Positions 10,831-20,603 of a stretch of DNA of 64,000 bases are shown piece after piece. Below the pieces are notes generated by a model. The model saw only the letters and a list, made by a program, of their open reading frames with translations, did no database searches and had not been told where the DNA came from. This stretch comes from Phytophthora colocasiae (lineage: Eukaryota > Oomycota > Peronosporomycetes > Peronosporales > Peronosporaceae), in assembly GCA_018806915.1 (NCBI GenBank), contig JAGKQI010000024.1, positions 248,001-312,000 of the forward strand. Direction: 5' to 3'. Position 1 is the first letter of the stretch; each line of letters starts with the position of its first letter. The position numbers were made by a program, and so were the translations under genes.

Positions 10831-11206
10831 ACGCAGAGAAGGCGACGTGACCGGGTCACAACGCCGAGATCGCGGATGCTGATCTGGATGTCTATCTGGA
10901 TCGGATGTGGAGATTTTATGTTTTTCGTGGAGATTTTATATTTTTCTTGTATATGCATGTGAAACCGGAGTGATTGGAAGGAAGATATAGAGATTTCGAA
11001 GGTGCTAAGTGGGGATCGAAACTGTGGAGCAAGTATGGAGATGAACGCTGATCTTTGAAGTTGAAGAAAATTATGTGGGATTGAATGGAAGTTAAGCTGG
11101 AATCGGGATTGCGCGATGAGGCACCGGATCGTGATGAAGAACATGTAGGCGTACTGATCGACTCCAGGTTCGGCTGATCACCTCCGGACTGGCCGAGATC
11201 GCGAGA
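10831..11206. other. B1 non-coding gap between pol and the antisense frames
   Basis: No gene seen on either strand. It contains a direct duplication of about 20 bp, CGTGGAGATTTTATGTTTTT followed by a near copy, at 10907-10947. B2 keeps the duplication (60387-60421, reversed). As the 3' ends of pol and the antisense frame converge here, it may hold terminators or poly(A) sites for both; that is inference. Confidence 0.5.
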
Positions 11207-12868
11207 TCAAGGAGTCCCGGAAGGTGTAGGCGGGGCCGGCGGGTTGAACTTGTTTTCGAGCCGTGGGATCTGCCGAGACGGGTGATCTGCCGGCCGATCG
11301 CGGTAATGGTTGCGCCAAAGGTCCTCCTGATCGCATTCTGCCAACGCAGAGATCAGATCGGTGGGCTCCGGTCGGTTCAGAGTCGGCTGGGCCAGGTTAG
11401 CCATTCGGGAGGCCGATCCGGGGTACCAGTATACCCGATCACGGATAGTGGGGAAGTGCAGGAAGTAGGGATCGAGCAGAAGATCGATGTCCGCCCACAT
11501 CGCCCGCATCATGGGCAGGAATCGTCCCAACAGCAGCCGCCAACGTTCTCCGGTACGGCTACGCCGTTGCCGACGCTCGAGGTAATACCGACGGAGATCA
11601 GGATCAGCCTCATACATCGCCTTCGTGATCTCGAGATAATGGGTCGATTCCCAGTAGGCCTGCAGGTGATCTGACTCGAAGGCGGCGTAGGCATCCGCGA
11701 TCTGCCCCAGCAGAGTTCCAGCACGACGATGTAGACCGAGATCGAAGGTGAGGGGGGCCGGTCGGTTGCGGAGCACCTCCCAAGGTCGGGTAGCAAGTAG
11801 GGCCTGCACGTTGGGCCCAGTGATCAGGCTAACCAACCAACCGACCCCAGCTCGGGAAGGGCGATTAGCCGGTGATCTCGCTGGGTAGAGGAATCCGGGA
11901 GGTAGCAGCAGCCTCTTGGACAATGTGGAGAGGATCATACCGACGATCGCCAAAGTTCCGACGAACATCGGATCCCACGGGAAGACATCACCAGCCGCAA
12001 ACTGCCGGACGTTCGCATACCCGGGAATAGACGAGCTGATCGCGAACAGAGGAGGGTGCAGCTGGGGGCGCGGCGAGCCGCCGGGAGAGCCGCCACCCGG
12101 AGATCCCCCACCGGGAGGGCTCCCGCCAGCTGGACTACCCCTCGGGGACCCCTGAGGAGAAGTGATCGGAGTCTGTGGGGAACTGCCGCCCGGGGGCGTC
12201 GGCTGCGCCGGAGGCGTCGAAGACCCCCCTTGATCACCGGATGCTGGAGGAGGATTTCCATGCCGGCGGTGCCACGACAGCGATCGGAGTATCGTAGCCC
12301 GAAGAGCGTCGTCGGATCCAGCGCCAGAATCCTCCGCGTCATCGTCATGCTCCGGATCGGGTTTACGTTTGGACCGATCCGAGCCACCCTTCTTCGGGGA
12401 AGGTGCTTCCACGGTCACTTGCGAGGTGGCCTGGGTGCGATCTGCTTCCTCCGCATCCGGCCCAGTCGGGATCGCGGGTTCAGGACCCAGATCGAAGGGG
12501 TCTGGGCTTTCCTCGTGCTTTTCTTCGAGCTCGGTCGCCTGGGCCTGGCCACCGGGTTGGTCTCCAGCGGGAACATCAGGTGGGGCCGCGTCGTGATCGG
12601 TCGGGGGAGGCTCCGTCCGCGAGGTCTTGTGCGGGGGCGATGTAGCAGGAGATGGGGGCGGACTGAGAGCACGTTTGACCCCCCGTTCATCTTGAGCAGC
12701 GCGGAGCCGAGACACCATTTCGGTCAGGACGTTGGTAGTCGCCGATATGTTATCTTCTGCTTGATCGTAGTTCTCCTGCAGTGCTTGAAGACTCGCTTCT
12801 AACTCCTGCACTTCGGCATGGGTACCGATCAGATCATCCTCTACGACAAACAGAATATGAGTGATCAT
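11207..12868 (-). CDS. B1 antisense ORF 2: Pro/Gly-rich protein with conserved C-terminal domain
   Basis: 553 codons on the strand opposite to gag-pol, fully open although the sense pol of the same copy has three frameshifts. ATG at 12868 gives a short helical start (VQELEASLQALQENYDQAE), an acidic Pro/Ser-rich region, Lys/Arg-rich patches, a Gly-Pro-Ser repeat (SPPGGGSPGGGSPGGSPRP) and a ~270-residue C-terminal domain. That domain begins with a hydrophobic segment (FVGTLAIVGMILSTL) and is rich in Trp, Tyr and Arg. B2 encodes the same protein with only scattered substitutions and one in-frame 6-bp indel up to a late frameshift. I do not recognise the family. Antisense frames at this position are known in plant Tat elements such as Grande. 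Function unknown. Confidence 0.75.
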   Translation of the reverse strand: MITHILFVVEDDLIGTHAEVQELEASLQALQENYDQAEDNISATTNVLTEMVSRLRAAQDERGVKRALSPPPSPATSPPHKTSRTEPPPTDHDAAPPDVPAGDQPGGQAQATELEEKHEESPDPFDLGPEPAIPTGPDAEEADRTQATSQVTVEAPSPKKGGSDRSKRKPDPEHDDDAEDSGAGSDDALRATILRSLSWHRRHGNPPPASGDQGGSSTPPAQPTPPGGSSPQTPITSPQGSPRGSPAGGSPPGGGSPGGGSPGGSPRPQLHPPLFAISSSIPGYANVRQFAAGDVFPWDPMFVGTLAIVGMILSTLSKRLLLPPGFLYPARSPANRPSRAGVGWLVSLITGPNVQALLATRPWEVLRNRPAPLTFDLGLHRRAGTLLGQIADAYAAFESDHLQAYWESTHYLEITKAMYEADPDLRRYYLERRQRRSRTGERWRLLLGRFLPMMRAMWADIDLLLDPYFLHFPTIRDRVYWYPGSASRMANLAQPTLNRPEPTDLISALAECDQEDLWRNHYRDRPADHPSRQIPRLENKFNPPAPPTPSGTP

Positions 12869-12886
12869 GGTCAGGTGGAGGGGGAT

Positions 12887-13328
12887 CTAGACTATATGCG
12901 CACCTAGACGAGTGGATCGCTGTCGCTCGGTGCTGAGATCCGCCTGTGCTCTGTCGCGATCTGCGAACGCTTGGTCTCGTTCCACGAGTAGGCGATCCCG
13001 CTCCGAAGTGACTCGGTTCCAGTTCGGAGTTAGCGTGAGTTGATCGGTGGCTAGGTCACGTTCACCAGCTTGCATACTGGTCAGGAAGCGATCGCTCGGG
13101 CGGAGTCCGCCAAGGCTCGATCTCGCTCAGCCAGGGCCAATCGGGTGGGAGCCCTGTCGAAGGCGTGGGGCTGGAATCCAGTTGGAGATGTGCAAGATCA
13201 GCCGAGATCCGGTTGTAGCTGGCCTTGGCAGTGACGGAGTCTTGCTTCGCCTCAGCCAGATCGCAAGCATGGATCCGGGCTTCCGCCTGGAGATCCTGGA
13301 TCTCGTTGGTGGCTTGTTCCACCTCTTC
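12887..13328 (-). pseudogene. B1 antisense ORF 1 remnant: coiled-coil protein, start deleted
   Basis: C-terminal part of the coiled-coil protein seen complete in B2 at 57531-58433. It reads EEVEQATNEIQDLQAEARIHAC onward and ends at a TAG 18 bases before the ATG of antisense ORF 2, in the same frame as that ORF. The first ~150 codons, the polypurine tract and the start of the 3' LTR are deleted, so the frame is fused at 13328/13329 to LTR sequence. B1 also differs from B2 by small indels near 13035 and 13140. Confidence 0.75.
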
Positions 13329-13950
13329 AATCGAATTTGCTCTGGACCTCACAAGTGCCTTCATCCAAGACTGGAACCGGGAATTACATTGGCCTACCAG
13401 CATCAAGAAGGTAAGGAGAAGAGATCTAGCATAGAGGTTAATTCTGGATAATACATTGGCCAGTTTTACCCTATCTAGTGATCTATCCTTTACGTGCGAA
13501 CTACGGATCGGAAGGAATTGGCTGCTTGGCCTGACGATCTCGTCGACTCTCAACCCATCAAGACACCCGCTATAGGAAGCGGCAAGCATCGTAAAGGAAG
13601 GGACCAGATCCCCAACATTGGACCTTTGGAAGACCTAGATCGAAGATCAGGCGACCGGATCAAGGCTCGAGTATTCGCCTGTGACCCGGATCAACCCCAT
13701 CGAGGTAGAGTGAAGTATTCCCACGCTATCTCACACCCCCTACGTCACCCAAGACATTCTTCTCGTCCCAAGACATCTTCAGAAGTCACCTGGAAGAGCG
13801 TAACCCGCCTACCGACGGGTACACAAGGTGAACACTACACGCAGCAAGATCACGGATCATCGGGGGACCCCCTCCGTTAGTCGGTGTCTGGGCGCAAGTA
13901 GCGATCGCGATCGGCCTCAACCAGATTTTGGCCAGATCCGCTCCACCACA
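13329..13950 (+). repeat. B1 3' LTR, truncated at its 5' side
   Basis: It matches 2292-2912 of the 5' LTR with one substitution and one single-base indel. About 766 bp of the LTR are missing on the left, where it abuts antisense coding sequence. Confidence 0.92.
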
Positions 13951-13954
13951 AAAT
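13951..13954. repeat. Target-site duplication AAAT, right of B1
   Basis: Second copy of the duplication; see 1522-1525. Confidence 0.9.
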
Positions 13955-15188
13955 CCCCTTCCTAGGGTGCTTCATTGGGAAGCATGGCCTTCGTGTTGAT
14001 CCAGCAAAGGTCAAGGCCATTGTGGACTGGCCGGTTCCCTTGAACCAGAAGGACTTGCGTAAGTGGCTGGGCTTGGCCAACTACTTGCACAAGTATAGCG
14101 AGAACTACGCTGAGTTGGCTCGGCCACTGACGGATCTCCTTAAGAAGGATGCCGAATGGGTATGGCGTGCTGAGCACGAGAGTGCGTTCACTTGTATCAA
14201 GGATAGCCTGCTTCAGGCACCGATACTGGCGTTGCCAGACCCCGATCGTCCGTTCATCGTCGTCTGTGACGCCTCGGACTTTGCCATCGGCATTGCTTTG
14301 CTACAAGCGGACGCCGACGGGCGCGAACGCGTCATTGCGTCTGAGTCTCGGCAGCTCAAGGCTGCTGAGAAGAACTATCCAGTTCATGACAAGGAGCTAC
14401 TTGCGATGAAGTACGCTCTCGTCAAATTCAGGGTTCACCTGCTCGGCTCCAAGCCGTTTGTGATCTACACGGATCATGCGTCACTACGCACAGCGAAGCA
14501 GTCGCCTCACCTCTCGCAGAGGATGGCCCGATGGCTCTCCTTCTTTGCGGAGTATAACTTCGAGGTGAAGTACAAGCCTGGCAGGCAGAACGTCCTCGCT
14601 GACGCGTTATCACGTCGCCCGGACTATGAGTTATCTCATGTCACCTCGGTGACATCGTCCGTGACGGACATGGTTCGAGCAGCGTACGCTCAGGACGACT
14701 CTTGTGTCGCGCTGCTTCAAGCTCTAGGGAGCGATGAGTTTGAGGACTCAAAGGTGACTCTGTCACGACGCCTAAAGGCGAGACTCCAACGCTACAGCCT
14801 GGAAGGCGGTCTTCTGTACTACAGCACGGGTCAGGATGACCCACCACGTGTGGTGGTTCCTCACGATGAGGATTTGAAGTACCGTATCCTCTATGAGGCC
14901 CATGACACACCCACAGGCGGCCACCTCGGTCGCAAAAAGACCTACGGCTCGGTGAGCTCCATGTACTGGTGGCCGAAGATGTACAAGTGGGTCAGCACAT
15001 ATGTGCGCACGTGCGAGACGTGTCAGCGGGTTAAACCCTCGCCGCATGCGGCTGCGCCTTTGGCGAGCTTGCCTGTACCCACTGGGTGTTGGCAGTCCAT
15101 AAGTATGGACTTTGTGTTTGGCCTGCCGAAGGACTCGGCAGGCAACACGGGCGTGGTGGTCTTTGTTGACCGTCTGAGCAAGATGGCT

Positions 15189-15193
15189 CACCA
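15189..15193. repeat. Target-site duplication, left of A2 (CACCA; right copy CACCT)
   Basis: Uninterrupted copies read CTCACCTAGCGG here. The right copy at 23019-23023 is CACCT; the left one differs by one base. Confidence 0.8.
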
Positions 15194-15606
15194 TGCAGCG
15201 GGGCTGCGTAGGTGTGCACGGCACAGAGGAAGTTTAGTTGACTCGTAGAGTCCTGCTTGCAAGGCACTAGCCTTCGGTTCTATACAAGAACCAAGTAGTC
15301 CACTAAATACGGGACTCACACAATCAGTGTCCCTATAATAAAGGAACTAACACTAATTATGTAAAATGCAAACTGATTTTTATTTATTTTATTGCCCTAA
15401 TCCTGAATGTAACGGATTTAGTATTTAGCATACTAAATCCTAATCAAAATGCAATGTGTGGCTCTGAGCTAGCTGCCAGCAACTGGCTACGTATGTGACG
15501 TGTGAGAAACACTATGTGTCGTACACGGATCTGTGACTTGTGACCTGGATGGTGTATACCACACCTATTGTAGGCAAGGCGCGCAGCGCCGTGTAACCCC
15601 GTTACA
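15194..15606 (-). repeat. A2 3' LTR (413 bp)
   Basis: On the minus strand it starts TGTAACGGGG and ends CGCTGCA. It holds AATAAA-type A-rich sequence (possible poly(A) signal) and a 10-bp perfect inverted repeat GGATTTAGTA...TACTAAATCC. It is closer to the A3 5' LTR (35731-36143) than to its own partner. Confidence 0.92.
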
Positions 15607-15615
15607 CCCTCCCCC
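15607..15615 (-). promoter_or_regulatory. A2 polypurine tract
   Basis: GGGGGAGGG on the minus strand ends directly at the 3' LTR, the expected primer site for second-strand synthesis. Confidence 0.8.
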
Positions 15616-15901
15616 ACCAAACCGTGGATACGGAGTATCTACAACTGTAGACATAACTGCCTTGTCAAGGCCTGTCACCGGCAACTTTCCGATAAAAGAA
15701 ATCTCTCAACGAGAATGCGCGGGCGCACTGGCTCAGCGAGCACATTCTCCAATTCTCCCCAGCGAGCCAACCGCTCCTGAGGTGTCCCGTGACCAGGCGT
15801 CTACGCCTCAGCGCCTCAGCGCTTTCCGGTCTGAGCCCTCGGCTCCTCTCACGCTCTCCGTTTCGGAGTATTTCGCGGCGTCTCGCCTTCGCTACGGAGC
15901 G

Positions 15902-17542
15902 ATGTTCAAGGCCAGCCCGACGTCAAGTGGTAGCGGTGGCTCACCCTTCGAGTATACGACAGCGTCGCCGACGCGCGATCCACGTCGCTCTCCTACGGAG
16001 GAAGGCGAGGTCGAAGTGGACTACGAGGAGTCCGAACAGGGCGATGCCCATGCGTCTCCTGCTCCTGCGAGCCCTCGGACGACTCGATCTGAGCTGCGCT
16101 CTCCACGTGATCCGCGTCGGTACTCAATTCCTCGGCAGCTGCGGCAGCCCAATCCGTTCCCGGAGGGACCTTCGAGCCTCGTGCTCAACGCGTTGCGCAA
16201 CGCACCACCAGTTCCTGCTCGCGATGAGCCAGAGTCACTCAAGGGCGTCGAAGACGCGATCACCAACCCTCTGGATGAGGCACAGGAGGCTTCCATGAGC
16301 GGTGCTCCAGAGTCACGTCGACCGGTCCAACGGGACATCGTGGGGACTTCGTCGCGGCGCGACTACGGCTTCGAGCCTCGTGACCCTGCCGAGCAGGTGA
16401 AGCAGTTGATGGCGCAGCCAAACCTGCATGGTTACGCCATAGGCGATCCTCCACGTACGGTGGCTGAGACTCAGCAGCGACAGGGGCTCCATGAGCGTTT
16501 CTTGACCCCGCAGGTGTGCACACTCGCCGAGTATCGGCAACGCTTAGATAAGCAACGACGACGGGAGTCTGTGCCTCAGATGAGGACTTATCCACTCCTG
16601 CTCCAAACCGGAGAGACCACCCGGGACTACATGGTCCATGTGGCCACCTGGGCCGAGGCTTCACGGAAGCTCGCGTCGTTTGACCGGCTCATGGAGAGCT
16701 GCGCCGAGGTGGACGTCCGCCTCGCTCGAGGTCTACTCTTTCAGTATGCGAAGATACGCGTGCGGCCCGGCCGCTTTCCACGTCACACGACGGCAGTGGC
16801 TCCCGCCTCTCAGGCCACTATCCCTGCTTCGCAGGATGCTCCTTCAGTCTCCGAGGGAGACTCGCTGGCTGTGCCAGCCACGGACCAGAGCCTGAGCTCG
16901 GCTGCTAGTCCGTCAGCTTCTCACACTAGTGGTGAGAAGCGGGTGTCGACCGAGTGGTCGACCTCGAGCCCTTCGGGCGCCCCGATCTTCGCGATCAAAA
17001 GCGTCCACGACGTCAGGGCAGTCCTGCCTCAGGGGCCCTTCAAACTCCCACGAGTTTTGGGAATGAGGATATCCACGCCACTTCACCAGATACTGGTTTT
17101 GACTACGTGGCGACGCCGCGCCATCAGGCGCTCCACGTGGTAGTGGGGAGTCCCCTGCTCATCGAGCAACGGCGGAGGAGGCCGATTCGCTGCGGAACGC
17201 AATACTCGACGAGTGTGATGAGCGCTATTTGTCGCGGCGCGCTTTGTATCAACTCGATCACTCGATCGGTACTCTCCAGAGTCAGACTCAGTCTCTTCAG
17301 GGGAACCTGGAGAGCGTTTGGCATTCGCATGCCCGTCTCGCTCATGACCTGGAGGAGATTGAAAGCCGGATGGCTTGGCTCGAAGGTCCTCAGTCCCTGA
17401 CTGCTCGCCTGCCCAGCAGGAGCTTCAGCTCGCTGAGTTGCGAGGTCAGGTGACGTTGCTGCTGCAGATGACGCAGCCTGGGCACGTGTCGTCGGTGCCA
17501 GCGCCTCCGCGCTCACCCCCGCGGGGTCCCGATATGGCTTAA
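15902..17542 (+). pseudogene. A2 antisense ORF (family A aORF)
   Basis: This frame runs opposite to A2 gag-pol and is open from within the LTR (15533); the first in-frame ATG is 15902. It has an acidic Ser/Pro-rich N-terminus with EEGEVEVDYEES (~16003), and a conserved middle region (DPAEQVKQLMAQPNLHGYAI through RLARGLLFQYAKIRVRPGRF, ~16383-16770). This middle region is identical in A3 and A4 and lies outside pol. The C-terminal coiled coil (ALYQLDHSIGTLQSQTQSL...) is antisense to the end of pol. Frame breaks: one base lost near 16984, the shared step near 17105, one base lost near 17411. The latter also breaks the sense frame. Family not recognised; related in layout and motif to the family C aORF. 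Confidence 0.7.
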
Positions 17543-20500
17543 GCAAGCCCACGTAGAACACAGGATGTGTTCGCATACGCTTTGGCAAGTCAAGCGTGTA
17601 TGCCAGGCCCTTCTTGGCCACGACCGTAAATGGTCCGATGAAACGCGGACGCAATTTCGTCTTAAAGACGCTTGACACTGCATGTGTAGGTAGGTTCTTA
17701 GCGTTTAATAAAACCTGGTCACCGACCTTAAATTCCCATACATTGCTTCTACCTTTTGCATCAGCTTGTTCCTTCTGAACGTCTTGGCTTTCAGCCATCG
17801 CGTCACGCACACGGCGCAATACGCTCAATCTCACCGAGAGGAAGTCATCGACTTGTTTACGCACAGCAGAAGGGCTGATATCAGCAAGCTCGGAGTCGAG
17901 CGACGGCACAGCCTCTCCCCCACCAAGCCCAAGGCTACCGCGTGGCGGAGTGAGCGGAACGCGCGGGTGCGCAAGGCCGTTCACGTAGAACGGGGTGAAG
18001 CCTGTCGAGGCATGCACCGCATTGTTCATGGAGAACTCAACGAGAGGGAGCATAGCGCTCCAAAGCTTCGGCGTTTCAGCGCATACGCTGCGGAGGATGT
18101 CCTCCAGAACGCGGTTCACGCGTTCAGTCTGACCGTCGGTCTGCGGATGATCCGCCGTGGACATGTCCAGTCGAGTGCCAAGCACTTTAAAGATAGACGT
18201 CCAGAAGTGACCCGTAAAACGGGGGTCTCGATCCGAGACAATGGTCTCTGGCAGCCCATGCTGGCGGAAGACCCGATCAATTAAGATCGTCGCTGTCCCA
18301 GCGCCATCGACGGTGTCCGGCACAGCCGCTAGGTGAGCCATCTTGCTCAGACGGTCAACAAAGACCACAACGCCCGTGTTGCCTGCCGAGTCCTTCGGCA
18401 GGCCAAACACAAAGTCCATACTTATGGACTGCCAACACCCAGAGGGTACAGGTAAGCTCGCCAAAGGCGCAGCCGCATGCGGCGAGGGTTTAACCCGCTG
18501 ACACGTCTCGCACGTGCGCACATATGTGCTGACCCACTTGTACATCTTCGGCCACCAGTACATGGAGCTCACCGAGCCGTAGGTCTTTTTGCGACCGAGG
18601 TGGCCGCCTGTGGGTGTGTCATGGGCCTCATAGAGGATACGGTACTTCAAATCCTCATCGTGAGGAACCACCACACGTGGTGGGTCATCCTGACCCGTGC
18701 TGTAGTACAGAAGACCGCCTTCCAGGCTGTAGCGTTGGAGTCTCGCCTTTAGGCGTCGTGACAGAGTCACCTTTGAGTCCTCAAACTCATCGCTCCCTAG
18801 AGCTTGAAGCAGCGCGACACAAGAGTCGTCCTGAGCGTACGCTGCTCGAACCATGTCCGTCACGGACGATGTCACCGAGGTGACATGAGATAACTCATAG
18901 TCCGGGCGACGTGATAACGCGTCAGCGAGGACGTTCTGCCTGCCAGGCTTGTACTTCACCTCGAAGTTATACTCCGCAAAGAAGGAGAGCCATCGGGCCA
19001 TCCTCTGCGAGAGGTGAGGCGACTGCTTCGCTGTGCGTAGTGACGCATGATCCGTGTAGATCACAAACGGCTTGGAGCCGAGCAGGTGAACCCTGAATTT
19101 GACGAGAGCGTACTTCATCGCAAGTAGCTCCTTGTCATGAACTGGATAGTTCTTCTCAGCAGCCTTGAGCTGCCGAGACTCAAACGCAATGACGCGTTCG
19201 CGCCCGTCGGCGTCCGCTTGTAGCAAAGCAATGCCGATGGCAAAGTCCGAGGCGTCACAGACGACGATGAACGGACGATCGGGGTCTGGCAACGCCAGTA
19301 TCGGTGCCTGAAGCAGGCTATCCTTGATACAAGTGAACGCACTCTCGTGCTCAGCACGCCATACCCATTCGGCATCCTTCTTAAGGAGATCCGTCAGTGG
19401 CCGAGCCAACTCAGCGTAGTTCTCGCTATACTTGTGCAAGTAGTTGGCCAAGCCCAGCCACTTACGCAAGTCCTTCTGGTTCAAGGGAACCGGCCAATCC
19501 ACAATGGCCTTGACCTTTGCTGGATCAGCACGAAGGCCATGCTTCCCAATGAAGCACCCTAGGAAAGGGATTTCTTCCGCGCCAAAGACGCACTTGTCCG
19601 CGTTGGCGTACAACTTGTTGGTGCGCATGCACTCGAGCACTGCTCTCACGTGTTCCACGTGTATCTCGACATCAGACTTCCCGTGCTCAGCACGACTGTG
19701 GACGAACACATCGTCAAAGTACGTCTGTGCGAATGCCCGTAGGGGCCTGAACAACTGCGTCACTAGACGATTGAACGTTGCAGGCGCATTCGAGAGCCCT
19801 TGGGGCATGACGAGCCACTCCCAGAGCATACCGCTCGGGGTGCTCACCGCTGTAAGCGGAATATCACTGGCTCGCATGAGGAGCTGATAGTACCCATCGA
19901 CTAAGTCGAGCGCACTGTACATGGTGCAACCCACCATGTTGTTCTGAACACCATCCTTCCTAGGAATCGGCGTCTGCGCCGGAATCGTGGCAGCGTTGAG
20001 CTTGTTAAAAGCGTGAACGATACGCCACTTGCCGTTCGGCTTTCTGACACAGAACGTTGGCGCGGAGTGCGGAGACTTGCTCTCGCGCACGAGACCCGCC
20101 GCGTGCTTCGCACGGAAGAAGGCGTCAATGACGTCGCATTGCTCTTTAGGAAGAGGCCACTGCCGGGTCACGCAGTATTTAGTTCCGGGAACTAAGTCGA
20201 TCTCATGACGAACGCCTCGGTCAGGAGGCAGGCCACTCGGTGGTTCCTTCGAGACAACGTCCCCATATTCCTTCAACAAGGCGTAGAAGGGATCCGAGGG
20301 ATTCTTGAGGATCTCCGATCCACTCCTGGCGTTCAACGCCTTCTTGACTTCGGCCAAGACGGACTCGTCAACGAGGGACGACGAGTTTAACTCCTCCTCA
20401 GGTCGAACGATGACCACCTCGGCGAGTTCGCCAGCCTTCAAGGCATCGCCAAAGTCGGCGAAGGACATCTCCTCTAGCTCAAGGAGCTTGTCAACACTTG

Positions 20501-20603
20501 GCAAGTCGTCCAGCAGGACACTGCCTTCGGCACTGCCGCCCACTCCATCAACCAGAGTGTATAGCTGCCCACAGCCCTCCGGTGCGTCGGCACTTGACGT
20601 CAC
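17124..20603 (-). CDS. pol: A2 pol: reverse transcriptase, RNase H and integrase
   Basis: 1159 codons, the longest intact family A pol core here. RT catalytic YFDDVFVHS is at residue ~295. RNase H has VCDASDFAIG (~448), NYPVHDKELLAM and VIYTDHAS (~515). The integrase zinc domain HDTPTGGHLG...CETCQ is at ~658-700. The DDE residues are in SMDFVFG (~728), SDRDPRF (~790) and GQTERVN (~827). The GPY/F-like RFIGPFTVV is at ~990. After ~1065 a one-base loss shared with the antisense frame puts the tail out of frame, so the proline-rich linker and chromodomain are not made. Upstream it is separated from protease by a 16-bp deletion near 20625 that A3 shares. Probably not functional as a polyprotein. 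Confidence 0.88.
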   Translation of the reverse strand: MTSSADAPEGCGQLYTLVDGVGGSAEGSVLLDDLPSVDKLLELEEMSFADFGDALKAGELAEVVIVRPEEELNSSSLVDESVLAEVKKALNARSGSEILKNPSDPFYALLKEYGDVVSKEPPSGLPPDRGVRHEIDLVPGTKYCVTRQWPLPKEQCDVIDAFFRAKHAAGLVRESKSPHSAPTFCVRKPNGKWRIVHAFNKLNAATIPAQTPIPRKDGVQNNMVGCTMYSALDLVDGYYQLLMRASDIPLTAVSTPSGMLWEWLVMPQGLSNAPATFNRLVTQLFRPLRAFAQTYFDDVFVHSRAEHGKSDVEIHVEHVRAVLECMRTNKLYANADKCVFGAEEIPFLGCFIGKHGLRADPAKVKAIVDWPVPLNQKDLRKWLGLANYLHKYSENYAELARPLTDLLKKDAEWVWRAEHESAFTCIKDSLLQAPILALPDPDRPFIVVCDASDFAIGIALLQADADGRERVIAFESRQLKAAEKNYPVHDKELLAMKYALVKFRVHLLGSKPFVIYTDHASLRTAKQSPHLSQRMARWLSFFAEYNFEVKYKPGRQNVLADALSRRPDYELSHVTSVTSSVTDMVRAAYAQDDSCVALLQALGSDEFEDSKVTLSRRLKARLQRYSLEGGLLYYSTGQDDPPRVVVPHDEDLKYRILYEAHDTPTGGHLGRKKTYGSVSSMYWWPKMYKWVSTYVRTCETCQRVKPSPHAAAPLASLPVPSGCWQSISMDFVFGLPKDSAGNTGVVVFVDRLSKMAHLAAVPDTVDGAGTATILIDRVFRQHGLPETIVSDRDPRFTGHFWTSIFKVLGTRLDMSTADHPQTDGQTERVNRVLEDILRSVCAETPKLWSAMLPLVEFSMNNAVHASTGFTPFYVNGLAHPRVPLTPPRGSLGLGGGEAVPSLDSELADISPSAVRKQVDDFLSVRLSVLRRVRDAMAESQDVQKEQADAKGRSNVWEFKVGDQVLLNAKNLPTHAVSSVFKTKLRPRFIGPFTVVAKKGLAYTLDLPKRMRTHPVFYVGLLKPYRDPAGVSAEALAPTTRAQAASSAAATSPDLATQRAEAPAGQASSQGLRTFEPSHPAFNLLQVMSETGMRMPNALQVPLKRLSLTLESTDRVIELIQSAPRQIALITLVEYCVPQRIGLLRRCSMSRGLPTTTWSA

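Larger units (their letters stand above)
1526..13950 (+). mobile_element. B1: family B (Chronos-like) Ty3/gypsy retrotransposon with two RNase H domains
   Basis: The 12,425-bp element is bounded by a 7-bp inverted repeat (TGTGGTG at 1526, CACCACA ending 13950) and a 4-bp AAAT duplication. Order: LTR, PBS, gag, pol (protease, RT, degenerate RNase H, second RNase H, integrase, chromodomain), then two reading frames on the minus strand, then a truncated LTR. The two LTRs differ at two positions over the ~621 bp they share, so insertion is recent. Pol nevertheless has at least three frameshifts. The second, archaeal-type RNase H in an oomycete Ty3/gypsy element matches the clade called Chronos; that placement is from recalled literature. 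Confidence 0.9.
13951..15193 (+). pseudogene. A1 pol part 2: end of RT, RNase H, integrase N-terminus, cut by A2
   Basis: It resumes exactly where 1525 stopped: IPFLGCFIGKHG, then the RT connection, RNase H (VVCDASDFAIG near 14265, NYPVHDKELLAMKYAL, VIYTDHAS near 14465), the integrase zinc domain (HDTPTGGHLG ... CETCQRVK) and the first catalytic Asp of the core (SMDFVFGLP, Asp at 15108). No stop or frameshift is seen. The last native codons are SKMAHH; A2 begins at 15194. Confidence 0.9.

Noticed and set aside
10907..10947. Duplicated GTGGAGATTTTAT sequence as a terminator hairpin
   Set aside because: It is a direct, not inverted, repeat. Recorded only as a repeat within the non-coding gap.
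11935..12000. Envelope-like protein in antisense ORF 2 of family B
   Set aside because: There is one hydrophobic segment, but no signal peptide, second membrane segment or cleavage site. It is also antisense to gag-pol, so env is not supported.
18477..18883. Plus-strand frames opposite A2, A3 and A4 pol core and gag (for example 17766-18284, 19444-19887, 53019-53753)
   Set aside because: They recur only because pol is conserved on the other strand. No own features, and they stop where pol codon use changes. Only frames extending beyond pol were kept as antisense genes.
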